From contig NZ_ATVN01000001.1 of the NCBI RefSeq assembly GCF_000420745.1, forward strand, positions 124,001-188,000: a stretch of DNA of 64,000 bases, read 5' to 3'. Position 1 is the stretch's first letter; every line of letters begins with the position of its first letter. The notes under the pieces were generated by a model, which saw only the letters and a list, made by a program, of their open reading frames with translations, was not told where the DNA came from and did not search any database. Shown here in pieces: positions 6,738 through 15,678 of this stretch. A program made the position numbers and the translations under genes. Source of the stretch: Pseudorhodobacter ferrugineus DSM 5888 (GTDB lineage Bacteria; Pseudomonadota; Alphaproteobacteria; Rhodobacterales; Rhodobacteraceae).

Positions 6738-9350
6738 ATGTCGTTTTTGACCCTGTTGACGGATATCTTGTTTGTGGGGCACAGCCTGATTGGCCCGTCC
6801 TTGCCGCCGATGGTCGAGGCGGGTTTGGCGCGCCAAGGGGCCGCGCTGTCGGTCGAGGCGCAGGTGATCAACGGCGCCCCCTTGCGGTTTAGCTGGGAAA
6901 ACAGCGGTGAGGGAGAGCGCGCCGATGCCCGTGTGATTTTGCCCAAAGGCGAAACTTCGGTGCTGATTTTGACCGAGGCCACCCCGATTGCCCAGCAAGT
7001 GGAGTGGAATGATACGGCGGGTTTTGTGGCAAAATTCGCGGGGCTGGCATGGGAGGCGCGGCCTGATACCCAAGTCTATATTTACGAGACTTGGCCCAGC
7101 CTGAAAAGCGGGCCGGGGGTTGCGATCGAGGGGGATGCAGGGTCGGGCACGCCGTGGCGTGAACGTCTGACCGCCGATTTGGCCTTGTGGGAATCCGCCA
7201 CCGTCACCGCCAATGCCATGCGCCCCGAAGGTGCGCCCTTGGTGCGCGTGATACCTGCGGGGCAAGCGATGGGGCGATTGGCCGATGCGATTGCGGCAGG
7301 CGAAGTACCAAACATAGACAGCATCGACGCGCTGTTTGACGATGATATCCACCCCGATGACCGCGCGCTGTATTTTCTGGCGCTGGTGCATATGGCGGTG
7401 ATTAATGGCAAAGATCCCAAAGGCTTGCCTGCGAAACTGTCGCGCACATGGATTAGCCGCGCAGGGGTGATAAGTGACGAACAGGCCGCCGCGTTTCAAC
7501 GGATCGCGTGGGAGGCGGTAAGCGATTACCGTGCAGCCGATGTGCCACGGATCGAAGCAATCGCGCGCGCGGTAAAAGAGGCAACGGCCAAGCCAACGAC
7601 CTTCGAAGCCGTGGTTGCCAGCGCCGCCGCGGATACAACGGTGGATGCCTCCAGCGAAACGACTGCTGTGCCAGCCGCAGCGCCTGCGAAGGTAGAGGCC
7701 GCCACCCCACAGGCGGACCTGCCCCGCGCCATTACCAACCCCCGCTTGTCGCTTGGCCTGTCGGGAGTCGTTGATTGGTCCGTGCAGCAGCCGTTTTTGG
7801 ACGTGATGAAAACCGCGCGGCCGTGGATTGGCAGCGTGGGCGGCACATGGGGTGGCATGGAATATGCAGCCCTTAAGGATGGCGGTTATCTGGATGCAAA
7901 TGGCTGGCCGATTGCCTTGCCTGCCGATGTTTCGGGGATTTCGACGCTGATCCTGACCGATTTACCCACCGACGCGGGCAAGGTCGCGGGGCGCTATGTG
8001 CTGCGTTATGCGGGCAAGGGTGAATTGAAACTGACGGGTCGTGCCGAGGGGATTGAGGCCACGCCGGGCCAGATTGCGTTTGATTATACACCCGGCCCCG
8101 GCAGCGTGATTTTGACGATTTTGGCGCTGGATGCGGCGGACCCGATCCGCGAAATCTCGGTCGTGCGGGCCGATCATTTGGCGGCCTATGATGCGGGAGC
8201 GTTGTTTAATCCCGATTGGCTGGGCCGGATACGCGGTGCCAAGGGTCTGCGGTTTATGGATTGGATGGATACCAACAACTCCAAACTGGCGCGGTTAGAC
8301 GATCGCCCGAAACCCAGCGATTACAGCTGGGCACTTCACGGTGTGCCGGTCGAGGTGATGATCGCGCTGGCCAATGATTTGCGCGCCGATGCGTGGTTTA
8401 CCATCCCGCATTTGGCCGAAGATGCGTTGGTGCGCGCCTATGCCCAAGCCGTGCGCAAAGACCTTGCACCGGGTTTGCGGGCGCAGGTGGAATATTCGAA
8501 CGAGCTGTGGAATTGGCAGTTTGAACAGGCCGCTTGGGCCGATCAGCAATGCCGCGCGCGCTGGAACACGAGCGATTGTTGGGTGCAGTTTTACGCCTTG
8601 CGCGCCGCCGAAGTGGCCGACATCTGGACGCAGGAATTTGGCGATACGGCCAAAGACCGTTTGACCCGCGTGATCGCCACCCAAACCGGTTGGATCGGGT
8701 TGGAGGATCAGATTTTGAACGCGCCTTTGGTCGTGGCCGAGGGGCGCAAACCGCCGAAAGACAGCTTTGATGCCTATGCCGTGACGGGGTATTTTGCAGC
8801 GAGTTTGGGCAGCGATGAAAAGGCCGATGTGCTGAAAGGCTGGATCACCGACAGCCGCAATCTGGCCCAATCACAGGCCGATCAGCAGGGGCTGACGGGT
8901 ACTGCGCGGGACGGTTTCATCGCTGATCACCGCTTTGACATGGCCACAGACCGCGCCGCGACCGAGTTGGAGAACGGCTTTGTCACGGGGCAATCGAACG
9001 ACACTTTGGTGGCACTGTTGACCACTGTTCTGCCATATCATGCGGATATTGCACAGAAAAATGACTTGGCCTTGATGATGTACGAAGGCGGCACCCATGT
9101 GGTTGCGACGGGCAGTCTGATTGATGATGATGAGGTGACGGCCTTTTTCCATCACCTGAATTACGCGCCGCAGATGGGAGAGCTGTATGATCGGCTGTTG
9201 GAAGGCTGGGCGGCACTGACGCCCGAACCGTTCAATGCCTTCGTCGATATTTACACCCCGAACAAATGGGGCAGTTGGGGCGGTTTGCGGCATTTGGGCG
9301 ATGATAACCCGCGCTGGCAAGCCTTGGCGCATGGGTGCAAATCTTGCTGA
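6738..9350 (+). CDS. Two-domain SGNH-hydrolase-like / glycosidase-like protein
   Basis: 870 residues. The ATG at 6738 follows AAGGAAAGGG; a TTG 21 bp upstream is less likely. Domain 1 (residues 5-260) parallels the preceding gene: VGHSLIG, VYIYETW, IPAGQ and DDIH. Residues about 275-330 are an Ala/Thr/Pro-rich linker. Domain 2 (about 335-865) contains RFMDWMDTNN and VEYSNELWNW, the latter resembling the N-E catalytic loop of (beta/alpha)8 glycoside hydrolases; similar proteins are often labelled cellulose-binding. No signal peptide is evident, which is odd for a polysaccharide-acting enzyme. The gene overlaps the next glycosyltransferase by 16 bp. Enzyme activity is unproven. Confidence 0.65.
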   Translation: MSFLTLLTDILFVGHSLIGPSLPPMVEAGLARQGAALSVEAQVINGAPLRFSWENSGEGERADARVILPKGETSVLILTEATPIAQQVEWNDTAGFVAKFAGLAWEARPDTQVYIYETWPSLKSGPGVAIEGDAGSGTPWRERLTADLALWESATVTANAMRPEGAPLVRVIPAGQAMGRLADAIAAGEVPNIDSIDALFDDDIHPDDRALYFLALVHMAVINGKDPKGLPAKLSRTWISRAGVISDEQAAAFQRIAWEAVSDYRAADVPRIEAIARAVKEATAKPTTFEAVVASAAADTTVDASSETTAVPAAAPAKVEAATPQADLPRAITNPRLSLGLSGVVDWSVQQPFLDVMKTARPWIGSVGGTWGGMEYAALKDGGYLDANGWPIALPADVSGISTLILTDLPTDAGKVAGRYVLRYAGKGELKLTGRAEGIEATPGQIAFDYTPGPGSVILTILALDAADPIREISVVRADHLAAYDAGALFNPDWLGRIRGAKGLRFMDWMDTNNSKLARLDDRPKPSDYSWALHGVPVEVMIALANDLRADAWFTIPHLAEDALVRAYAQAVRKDLAPGLRAQVEYSNELWNWQFEQAAWADQQCRARWNTSDCWVQFYALRAAEVADIWTQEFGDTAKDRLTRVIATQTGWIGLEDQILNAPLVVAEGRKPPKDSFDAYAVTGYFAASLGSDEKADVLKGWITDSRNLAQSQADQQGLTGTARDGFIADHRFDMATDRAATELENGFVTGQSNDTLVALLTTVLPYHADIAQKNDLALMMYEGGTHVVATGSLIDDDEVTAFFHHLNYAPQMGELYDRLLEGWAALTPEPFNAFVDIYTPNKWGSWGGLRHLGDDNPRWQALAHGCKSC

Positions 9351-10168
9351 GCGTCATTCTGCCCGCCAGCAATGAGGCGGGTTATATTGGGCCGTGTCTG
9401 ACAGCGCTGTTTGCCTCTGTGCCAGTGCCAGGTGGGGCCGAGGTGATCGTCGTGGCCAACGGTTGCCGCGATGATACGGCCGCGCGCGCCAAAGGGTTTG
9501 ACGCGCTGGCCAACGCGGCGGGCTGGCGTTTGACGGTGTTGGACCGTGCCGAGGGCGGCAAGATTGCGGCGCTGAATGCGGGTGATGCCGTGGCGCGTGG
9601 TGATATGCGGGCCTATCTGGACGCGGATGTGGTTGTCAGCCCCGAACTGATGGCACAAATCGTGCGGGTTTTGGCGATTGAGGCACCGCGCTATACATCA
9701 GGGCGCGCCGAAATTCCGCGGGCAAAATCAGCTGTGACCCGTGCCTACGCGCGGTTTTGGCAAACCCTGCCTTTCGCCAAATCTGCGGCCCCTGGCTATG
9801 GTCTGTTTGCGGTGAACGGGGCGGGGCGGGCGCGTTGGGGCGATTTTCCGAGTATCATTTCCGATGACACCTTTGTGCGGCTGCAATTCTCCCCGTCCGA
9901 ACGGATTGGATGCAGCGCCACCTACAGCTGGCCGATGATCGAAGGGTTCACCGCATTGGTGCGGGTTCGGCGCAGGCAAGACGCAGGCGTGGCGCAGATT
10001 GACGATCAGTTTCCGGGGCTTTTGGCGCGCGAGGGCAAGCCGCGTCTAAGCAAGATGGGCGTTGCCAAACGCGCCGCCCGCGACCCTGTGGGGTTTGCCG
10101 TTTATGCCGCCGTGTCATTGGCCGTAAAGGCGCGGCGCGGTGGCATAGAATGGGTGCGCGGACGCTAG
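9335..10168 (+). CDS. Family 2 glycosyltransferase
   Basis: 277 residues. The GT-A fold is shown by SVILPASNEAGYIGPCL at the N-terminus, the VVANGCRDDT segment and the AYLDADVVV (D-x-D) metal-binding motif. The GTG at 9335 lies inside the end of the upstream coding region, giving a 16-bp overlap; no better start exists before the conserved strand. It should transfer a sugar from a nucleotide donor in the cytoplasm during polysaccharide assembly. It is convergent with the GT4 gene, 3' ends 4 bp overlapped at most, so no shared terminator is seen. Confidence 0.85.
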   Translation: MQILLSVILPASNEAGYIGPCLTALFASVPVPGGAEVIVVANGCRDDTAARAKGFDALANAAGWRLTVLDRAEGGKIAALNAGDAVARGDMRAYLDADVVVSPELMAQIVRVLAIEAPRYTSGRAEIPRAKSAVTRAYARFWQTLPFAKSAAPGYGLFAVNGAGRARWGDFPSIISDDTFVRLQFSPSERIGCSATYSWPMIEGFTALVRVRRRQDAGVAQIDDQFPGLLAREGKPRLSKMGVAKRAARDPVGFAVYAAVSLAVKARRGGIEWVRGR

Positions 10169-11388
10169 GGCGTTGCGTCCAAAATCAGCGCCGCCAGTTT
10201 TGCGGCCTCAACATCAATATCATGCCGTTCAAAAACGCGGGTGCGCGCGGACTTGCCCATTGCCGCCAATTGGTCGGCTGACGTTTGCGCAAGGGCGCTA
10301 ATCGACTCGGCAAGCCCCGATGCATCGCCAGCAGGCACGATCCATCCGGTTTCGCCCTGAACCACCAGTTCGGGCACACCTGCAATTGCCGTGGCAATGA
10401 CCGGACGGCCCGCTGCCATCGCCTCCATCACCACCATCGGCAGGCCTTCGGCAAAGGACGGCAAAATCAGCGCCTGTGATGCGGCCAAGGCGCGCCCGAC
10501 CCCCGCCTCATCCTGCCAGCCCGCAAGGGTTACGTTTCCCGACAGGCCATTCGCCGCAATCAGCGCCTCTATCTCGGGTCGCATCGGGCCATCGCCGACC
10601 AGTGTCAGGTGCAGGTCAGGGTGCGACGTGATGGCAAGCGACACGGCCTTGATCAAAAGGGAAAAGCCCTTTTGTTCGGCCAGCCGTCCGATTGCCACCA
10701 CATGCGGCCCACCCGTGGGCGGCGCTATTGCCGCTGTGAATTTTTCGGGTTCAATCCCGCAATGCACCACGGCCAGCTTTTTCCAATCGGCCAAAGCGGC
10801 CCAACGGTACAACTGACTGCGGCCAAAGCTGCTGATCGCGACAGTGAACGCCGCGTGCCGCATCTTTTCGCCCAAGGCCAAGGCGACGGGCGCGTCAAAC
10901 TCTTCTGGGCCATGCACGGTAAAGCTGTAGCGCGGCCCCCCCATCAGATAGGACAGCATCGCAACCGTGGCGGAATTGGTGCCGAAATGAGCGTGCAAAT
11001 GTTCGATGCTCAGTTCGGCACTGCGCTGCGCGATATAGCTGGCCTCTAGCAGATAGATCATGTGTCGCAGCTGTCCGCCTGTGCCCGGACTGCCGCCTGC
11101 ACCGTGCGCGCCGCACGCCAGCGCTGCCTTTAGGGCGCGGATAGAACCCGCCGGATGGGTCACCATCCAGCGCAATGCCACAGCCAGCAACCGACCCTTG
11201 CCAATGTGCAAAACATGTTCGGTCAGGTCATCTTCGGCCAAATCCGCAGGGTCCACCAAACTGCCCCGTTCTGACCGCATGGCAAAACGGTGGATTTCAA
11301 ACCCGCGCCGTTCCAGCGCCCTGATCTCGCGCCGGATAAAGGTATGCGACGGGCGCGGATAGGTGTTTACAAGGTAAGCGATTTTCAC
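10165..11388 (-). CDS. Family 4 glycosyltransferase
   Basis: About 407 residues from a GTG at 11388, chosen because the protein then begins directly with the conserved VKIAYLVNTYPRPSHTFI; an upstream TTG would add 19 residues without family support. GT-B features are HAHFGTNSATVA in the acceptor domain, VAIGRLAEQKGF at the start of the donor domain and the E-x7-E-type loop FAEGLPMVVMEAMAAGRPV. Likely a cytoplasmic or membrane-associated glycosyltransferase of the exopolysaccharide locus. It is transcribed away from the small membrane gene; the shared 293-bp region holds a CtrA-like site. Confidence 0.85.
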   Translation of the reverse strand: MKIAYLVNTYPRPSHTFIRREIRALERRGFEIHRFAMRSERGSLVDPADLAEDDLTEHVLHIGKGRLLAVALRWMVTHPAGSIRALKAALACGAHGAGGSPGTGGQLRHMIYLLEASYIAQRSAELSIEHLHAHFGTNSATVAMLSYLMGGPRYSFTVHGPEEFDAPVALALGEKMRHAAFTVAISSFGRSQLYRWAALADWKKLAVVHCGIEPEKFTAAIAPPTGGPHVVAIGRLAEQKGFSLLIKAVSLAITSHPDLHLTLVGDGPMRPEIEALIAANGLSGNVTLAGWQDEAGVGRALAASQALILPSFAEGLPMVVMEAMAAGRPVIATAIAGVPELVVQGETGWIVPAGDASGLAESISALAQTSADQLAAMGKSARTRVFERHDIDVEAAKLAALILDATP

Positions 11389-11452
11389 GGCGGGGCCCCA
11401 AATGTTCGGTTCCCAATGGTCTAAAGGGCTATCGGGCTGTTGCAAAGCCTCG

Positions 11453-11467
11453 TTAAATTTCCGTTAA
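11453..11467. promoter_or_regulatory. CtrA-like site TTAA-N7-TTAA
   Basis: Two TTAA half-sites with a 7-bp spacer (TTAAATTTCCGTTAA). This matches the full CtrA recognition pattern of alphaproteobacteria. It lies between the divergent GT4 gene (start 11388) and the small membrane gene (start 11682). Sequence match only; occupancy is untested. Confidence 0.4.
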
Positions 11468-11681
11468 GAAATTTCTCTTATTGCATAGAAGCCCTCGTTT
11501 GGGCAAAAAATCGCTCAACCAAGGGATGTTTTTGGCGGAAAAACTATGCTGTCTTGTGAGGGCTATAATCTTGCCTGACTCTTGCCACATTTTCGGGTCA
11601 ACTTTGGTTAATCCAAGGGAAAAGTCCCTGCGGCACACGACGATCTACCTAAATGAATACGAATAGGCAGGAGAGACTAAA

Positions 11682-11897
11682 ATGGTCATGGGTATCATGT
11701 TCTCGGGAATCTTTACCGGACTGGTCGTATCTATTGGTGCTTTGTCCTTTGGCTTGCCGCTTTGGGTTGCTGTGATGCTCTATCCCATACTGGGGACAAT
11801 GGGCGCGATTGGCTTTATCGGTTTTGTCCTAAGTCGCAAACCACAACATGAGCATGAGCATGAGCATGACACATCGCCCGTATTTGCGGCGGAATAA
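11682..11897 (+). CDS. Small membrane protein with His/Glu repeat tail
   Basis: 71 residues with a good ribosome site (GGCAGGAGAG, 7-8 bp before ATG). Residues 3-50 contain two hydrophobic segments (GIMFSGIFTGLVVSIGALSF and LWVAVMLYPILGTMGAIGFIGFVL) with a short loop. The tail has HEHEHEHD near residues 56-63, which could bind a metal. The tail is encoded by a hexanucleotide repeat, CATGAG, at 11847-11869. Orphan gene with no recognised family; it stands between two exopolysaccharide genes on its own transcription unit. Confidence 0.65.
   Translation: MVMGIMFSGIFTGLVVSIGALSFGLPLWVAVMLYPILGTMGAIGFIGFVLSRKPQHEHEHEHDTSPVFAAE
11847..11869 (+). repeat. In-frame hexanucleotide tandem repeat (CATGAG)
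   Basis: Nearly four copies of CATGAG within the small membrane gene, encoding the alternating His-Glu tail. Gain or loss of units would keep the frame and change tail length by two residues per unit. Confidence 0.8.
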
Positions 11898-12377
11898 GCA
11901 GGTACGCTAGGCGACCTGCGAAAATACGTTGATTGTGCGCTTCGCAGAAACAGTTGCAAAAGCACGGCTTACGACAAGTGTTTCTTTTCGCGCAAAGGCG
12001 AACAGCGCTTTTCAAGCGCAGTCCTGCCAAAGCGCCCCGAATCACTTAAACCTTGTTTTGACATTTATTGCTGCATCGCAGCATTTGCTGCGTTCGCATT
12101 TGAGGGCAAAGGTCCAAAATATCGAAAATATGTCCAGCTTTTTCGGTAAATGCGTCTAAATAGTGGCCAAGGTCTCGGATCATCTCTCGCCAATGCACCT
12201 AAAAATAGGATAAAATGTTAGGCGGGGGCGTAACTGCCGAGTGTATGTGATGGTCTGCAATTTTTACCTTTCGACCGGCGTCAGTGCCGTGTGTATGCTT
12301 TGCTCTGGGCTTGCCAGTTTGGTCGCACGAATTTTTCAGCCTTATGCATCCACCCAATTGTCCCGGGGGGAACAACA
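11898..12377. other. 480-bp intergenic region, A/T-richer than its surroundings
   Basis: No convincing coding sequence. It holds an inverted repeat TGCTGC-ATC-GCAGCA at 12069-12083 just after a TTGACA hexamer (12058-12063), and CCTAA...TTAGG ends around 12199-12223. It should carry the promoter of the priming sugar transferase gene, but I cannot place a -10/-35 pair with confidence. Confidence 0.4.
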
Positions 12378-13094
12378 ATGACGATCAGCTATTCTGATTT
12401 GATCGCTGGTGGATCTGGCGCGATAGAGCATCCTGCCCGGGCAGTTGACACCATTGCACCCAATCTGCGTGCCAAACCGCAACCAGCGGGAACCTATCGC
12501 AGCGTTTTTAAACGCGTGCTGGATGTGGCGGCCGTGGTTATGGCTGCGCCGATCGTTGCACCGCTCATTTTTGGGCTGGCACTTTGCGTGCGGCGCGATG
12601 GTGGCGGGGCCTTTTACACACAGTTGCGCGTGGGCCAAGATGGGCGCCATTTTCGCATGTGGAAACTGCGCAGCATGGTCAGCGATGCCGATGACCGAAT
12701 GGCCGATTACCTTGCTGCGAATCCGCATGCACGTTTGGAATGGGAACAAACGCAAAAGTTGAAATCTGATCCTCGGATCACCCCGTTCGGGCAGTTCCTG
12801 CGGAAGTCTTCGCTTGATGAATTGCCACAGCTCTGGAACGTTCTGATTGGCGAGATGAGTCTTGTCGGGCCTCGTCCGATCATGCTGAACCAGCAAGCGT
12901 TGTATCCTGGCACGGCCTATTACAGGTTGCGGCCTGGCGTTACGGGCTATTGGCAAACCGATGGCCGCAACGCCACAACGTTTGAGGCCCGCGCTGTGTA
13001 TGACGAGGCTTATGATGCCGATCTGTCGCTGGCAACAGACCTGAAAATCCTGTCGCGCACTGTCGGCGTTGTGATGAAGTGCACCGGGTATTGA
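12378..13094 (+). CDS. Priming sugar-phosphate transferase (ExoY/WcaJ type)
   Basis: 238 residues; the ATG at 12378 follows GGGGGG at a good distance. This is the C-terminal catalytic type of polyprenyl-phosphate hexose-1-phosphate transferase. It has one N-terminal membrane segment (VLDVAAVVMAAPIVAPLIFGL, about 45-65), then RMWKLRSM, KLKSDPRITPFGQFLRKSSLDELPQ and GEMSLVGPRP. It attaches the first sugar phosphate to undecaprenyl phosphate on the inner membrane and so starts each repeat unit. It lacks the four-helix N-terminal part of WbaP, as in ExoY. A strong terminator lies 70 bp downstream. Confidence 0.92.
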   Translation: MTISYSDLIAGGSGAIEHPARAVDTIAPNLRAKPQPAGTYRSVFKRVLDVAAVVMAAPIVAPLIFGLALCVRRDGGGAFYTQLRVGQDGRHFRMWKLRSMVSDADDRMADYLAANPHARLEWEQTQKLKSDPRITPFGQFLRKSSLDELPQLWNVLIGEMSLVGPRPIMLNQQALYPGTAYYRLRPGVTGYWQTDGRNATTFEARAVYDEAYDADLSLATDLKILSRTVGVVMKCTGY

Positions 13095-13163
13095 GCTGCG
13101 CATACGGCCGTTCAACCTGTTGGTTGATCGGTCCCGCAGCTTGCCAAGATTGATGCGAACATC

Positions 13164-13199
13164 AAAAAGCCCGCCCCAAGACATTGAGGCGGGCTTTTT
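13164..13199. terminator. Bidirectional rho-independent terminator
   Basis: A perfect 12-bp stem (AAAAAGCCCGCC with GGCGGGCTTTTT) and a 12-nt loop, with T runs on both strands. It separates the convergent priming transferase and chain-length genes. Confidence 0.93.
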
Positions 13200-13212
13200 G
13201 TTCGTGGCATGG

Positions 13213-13240
13213 CTTGATTGGCGGGGCTTGATTGGCGGGG
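13213..13240 (+). repeat. 14-bp tandem duplication
   Basis: Two adjacent copies of CTTGATTGGCGGGG in the non-coding gap between two convergent genes. No function apparent. Confidence 0.8.
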
Positions 13241-13320
13241 CTTTGGTCAAGCAGTCCTAGCGCAGGCGCTTGCCACATCAGCCAGCTGTCGCCCTGTTCG
13301 AAACGGCGCTACCGCACAGG

Positions 13321-14721
13321 TCAGGTCATCGCGGCGGCAATACCGACCAGCAAAATAACGGTGATCCCGCCCATAATTGTTTGTACAGGGTTCAGTTGAC
13401 CGACAGTCTTGCCTTTGCCTGCTCCGGCAATCGGGGCGTTGGGCGAACGGCGCGCCAGATCCGAAAGCTTTGGCATATCTTGCATGACCTTTTGGCGAAA
13501 TGATCTGCCAACCGGCGCGATTTCGGGGATTGCGACAATGGCGCGCAGATCCAATTCACGCTCCAATTGACCACGCGTGCGCAAGACGGGGCGCAGATGG
13601 TCGAGAACAAAGGCAACCAAAACACCCAACATCAGGCTTGCCACAGCGCCGACAATCGCCAGTTTTCGCCGCCCGCCGCTGATCGGATAGTCCGGCTCGA
13701 TTGCACGTTCCAGCATCGTAAAGGTCTCGCCTTGCTGGCGGTTTTGCAGCTTGGCATCGGTTTCCGCGTCGGCACTGCGGCGGGTTACAACGTCATACTG
13801 GCTTTGCAACTGCGCGAGGGTGCGCTGATAGTCCGCAATCGCACGGTCCATTTCTTGGCCCTTTGCCAATGTACCCAAAATCTCGGCGCGCCGCGCCTCA
13901 AGCGCACTGCCTTGTGCGGCCAAGGTGTCAATTTGTGCGCCCAAGTCGTCAAGCTGTCGGCGGTCCGTGGCGCGCAAATTGGACTTGCGTTCGATCAATG
14001 CACGTTCGTTACGCGCGCCAACCAGCGATTGATCCAAGGTGCGCAATTCGCTTTCAAGGCCGGGCAACTCTATGCGCAGCAATTCGCGTTGCGCGGGCAA
14101 CGCATCACGGTTCTCGGATTGATAGGCCGCAAACTCGGCCCCCAGCGCATCAATCTGCGCTTTCAACTGTGCCTCTTCTTCGCGGTAAAACCCCAGTGCT
14201 TCACGTGCCCGATCTATTTGACCCGTCGCGCCTGCATCCATGATGCTTTGCGCAAAATCATTCGCAACCCTTGCTGCCTGCGACCGCGTTTCTGCCGTGG
14301 CGCTAATTAAAAGCGCAGAGACTTCGCTGGGTTGCCCAAAGCCGGACGCCGCAGCACTTGCCACCGTTTCAAACCGCAAGGAAATGCGCAGCAGATGCAC
14401 CTTTTGGTCGTCGGTCAGGCCAGTATTGGCGTAAAGCCCGTGGCGCTCGATCACCGCCAGCATCGCCTCGCGCGTGGTCAGCTGTTGCTGGATCGCTTGC
14501 AACCGCTGCGCCGAATTTTCGCGCGGCGCGTTGGCGGCGGTATCGGCACCGGCCACAGTCGGGCTTTGCACCTGAAGCACGGCGGTGCTTTCGAACACAT
14601 CCGCTTTTCCGGCGACATAAAGCAATGTCATGACAATACCGAACACGGTCACGGCCCCAATCAACAGGCGGCGGCGCAATAGCAGTCCGATCAGCTCGTC
14701 TATGCTTTGAATCTGGCCCAT
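13321..14721 (-). CDS. Wzz-type chain-length determinant / exopolysaccharide transport protein
   Basis: 466 residues. The N-terminal Wzz segment includes a membrane helix at about 20-38 (IGAVTVFGIVMTLLYVAG). A long coiled-coil periplasmic part follows (about 175-330, with EAQLKAQIDALGAEF and similar heptads). A second helix sits near 360-382 (IVGAVASLMLGVLVAFVL). After a cytoplasmic stretch of about 65 residues there is a third hydrophobic segment at the very end (TIMGGITVILLVGIAAA). Wzz proteins usually have two helices, so the extra one is unusual. It lies 12 bp downstream of the kinase gene and should be co-transcribed; together they would form a split Wzc-like co-polymerase. Confidence 0.85.
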   Translation of the reverse strand: MGQIQSIDELIGLLLRRRLLIGAVTVFGIVMTLLYVAGKADVFESTAVLQVQSPTVAGADTAANAPRENSAQRLQAIQQQLTTREAMLAVIERHGLYANTGLTDDQKVHLLRISLRFETVASAAASGFGQPSEVSALLISATAETRSQAARVANDFAQSIMDAGATGQIDRAREALGFYREEEAQLKAQIDALGAEFAAYQSENRDALPAQRELLRIELPGLESELRTLDQSLVGARNERALIERKSNLRATDRRQLDDLGAQIDTLAAQGSALEARRAEILGTLAKGQEMDRAIADYQRTLAQLQSQYDVVTRRSADAETDAKLQNRQQGETFTMLERAIEPDYPISGGRRKLAIVGAVASLMLGVLVAFVLDHLRPVLRTRGQLERELDLRAIVAIPEIAPVGRSFRQKVMQDMPKLSDLARRSPNAPIAGAGKGKTVGQLNPVQTIMGGITVILLVGIAAAMT

Positions 14722-14733
14722 ATTATTGCCCTG

Positions 14734-15678
14734 TCACGTGTTGCCATAACGGTAGCGGCGCAAACTGCGGTCTTGCGCGCGGTTCAGCACCACCCCCATC
14801 AAGGGGCATTGATCGGCAAACAGGCGTTCGCAGGCGCGCACCTCTTCGGCGGTGGTTTTGGTGCCGTCAACGATCAGCAGCACCGCATCAACCTGTGGCA
14901 ACAAGGCCAACACGTCATCATTTATCAGCACCGGCGGCGCATCTATAACGACCATATCGGGGGCAAGTTGACCAATCATATCCGTCAGGGCGCTTGCGGT
15001 AGACGGCTCATGCAGTGTTTCGGCGGCATCGGGCATTGGTGTCGAATTCAGGCCAAGGGCAAGCGTGCGCCCGACCCGGAGAAAATGGCTTTCAAGCGGC
15101 TGGTCGCTGCTTAGAAAATCGCGGATCTGCCCGACATCGTGCAACCCGAACAGGTCCGCCAATCCAGGTTGACGCAGTTCCATGTCCAACAGCACCGTGC
15201 GGCTGGACGGACGGCGGGCAAGGCTTAGCGCAAGGTTAGCGGCAACAAAGGTTTTCCCGCAGCCGTGGGTCGGGGATGTAATGGCAAGCCGCTTCCAGCC
15301 CTTTTCCTGCATCGCATGCAAAAGGCGGGTGCGCAGGATGTCGAAATACCCTGCCGATTTGGACTGTTGCGGATTGGTGAACAGACCTTTTCCATTCAGC
15401 TTTGCCTCATCCAGCGCAACCGCAGTCAGCGATTCCCAAACCCGTTCGGGGTTGGGGGGCGACAGTTTCAGCTCTGTTGTCACCAAGGCTGTCGAGGGTT
15501 TGGGATAGCCGCCAGCCCCATGCAGCGCCGTGCCGCTTTGCCGAAAAACGGAAACCGCGGACGCGCGCGGGCGTCTAATATCTTCTGCCATTTTACGGAA
15601 ACTTTCGTCATCCATCGGCGCCTGCCCCAAATCCGTCTGCCAATTGGCAGAAGACAACAAGATATCGTGGTTGGCCAT
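14734..15678 (-). CDS. BY-kinase-like ATPase of polysaccharide synthesis (CpsD/CapB type)
   Basis: 314 residues. The first 130 are variable; then come a Walker A (SPTHGCGKT), Walker A' (VLLDMELRQPG) and Walker B (MVVIDAPPVL) as in bacterial tyrosine kinases. The usual C-terminal tyrosine cluster is reduced to two tyrosines in RRYRYGNT, so autophosphorylation capacity is uncertain. Adjacent to the Wzz-type gene in one operon, it would form the cytoplasmic half of a chain-length and export regulator. Start chosen at the ATG giving MANHDILL. Confidence 0.85.
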   Translation of the reverse strand: MANHDILLSSANWQTDLGQAPMDDESFRKMAEDIRRPRASAVSVFRQSGTALHGAGGYPKPSTALVTTELKLSPPNPERVWESLTAVALDEAKLNGKGLFTNPQQSKSAGYFDILRTRLLHAMQEKGWKRLAITSPTHGCGKTFVAANLALSLARRPSSRTVLLDMELRQPGLADLFGLHDVGQIRDFLSSDQPLESHFLRVGRTLALGLNSTPMPDAAETLHEPSTASALTDMIGQLAPDMVVIDAPPVLINDDVLALLPQVDAVLLIVDGTKTTAEEVRACERLFADQCPLMGVVLNRAQDRSLRRYRYGNT

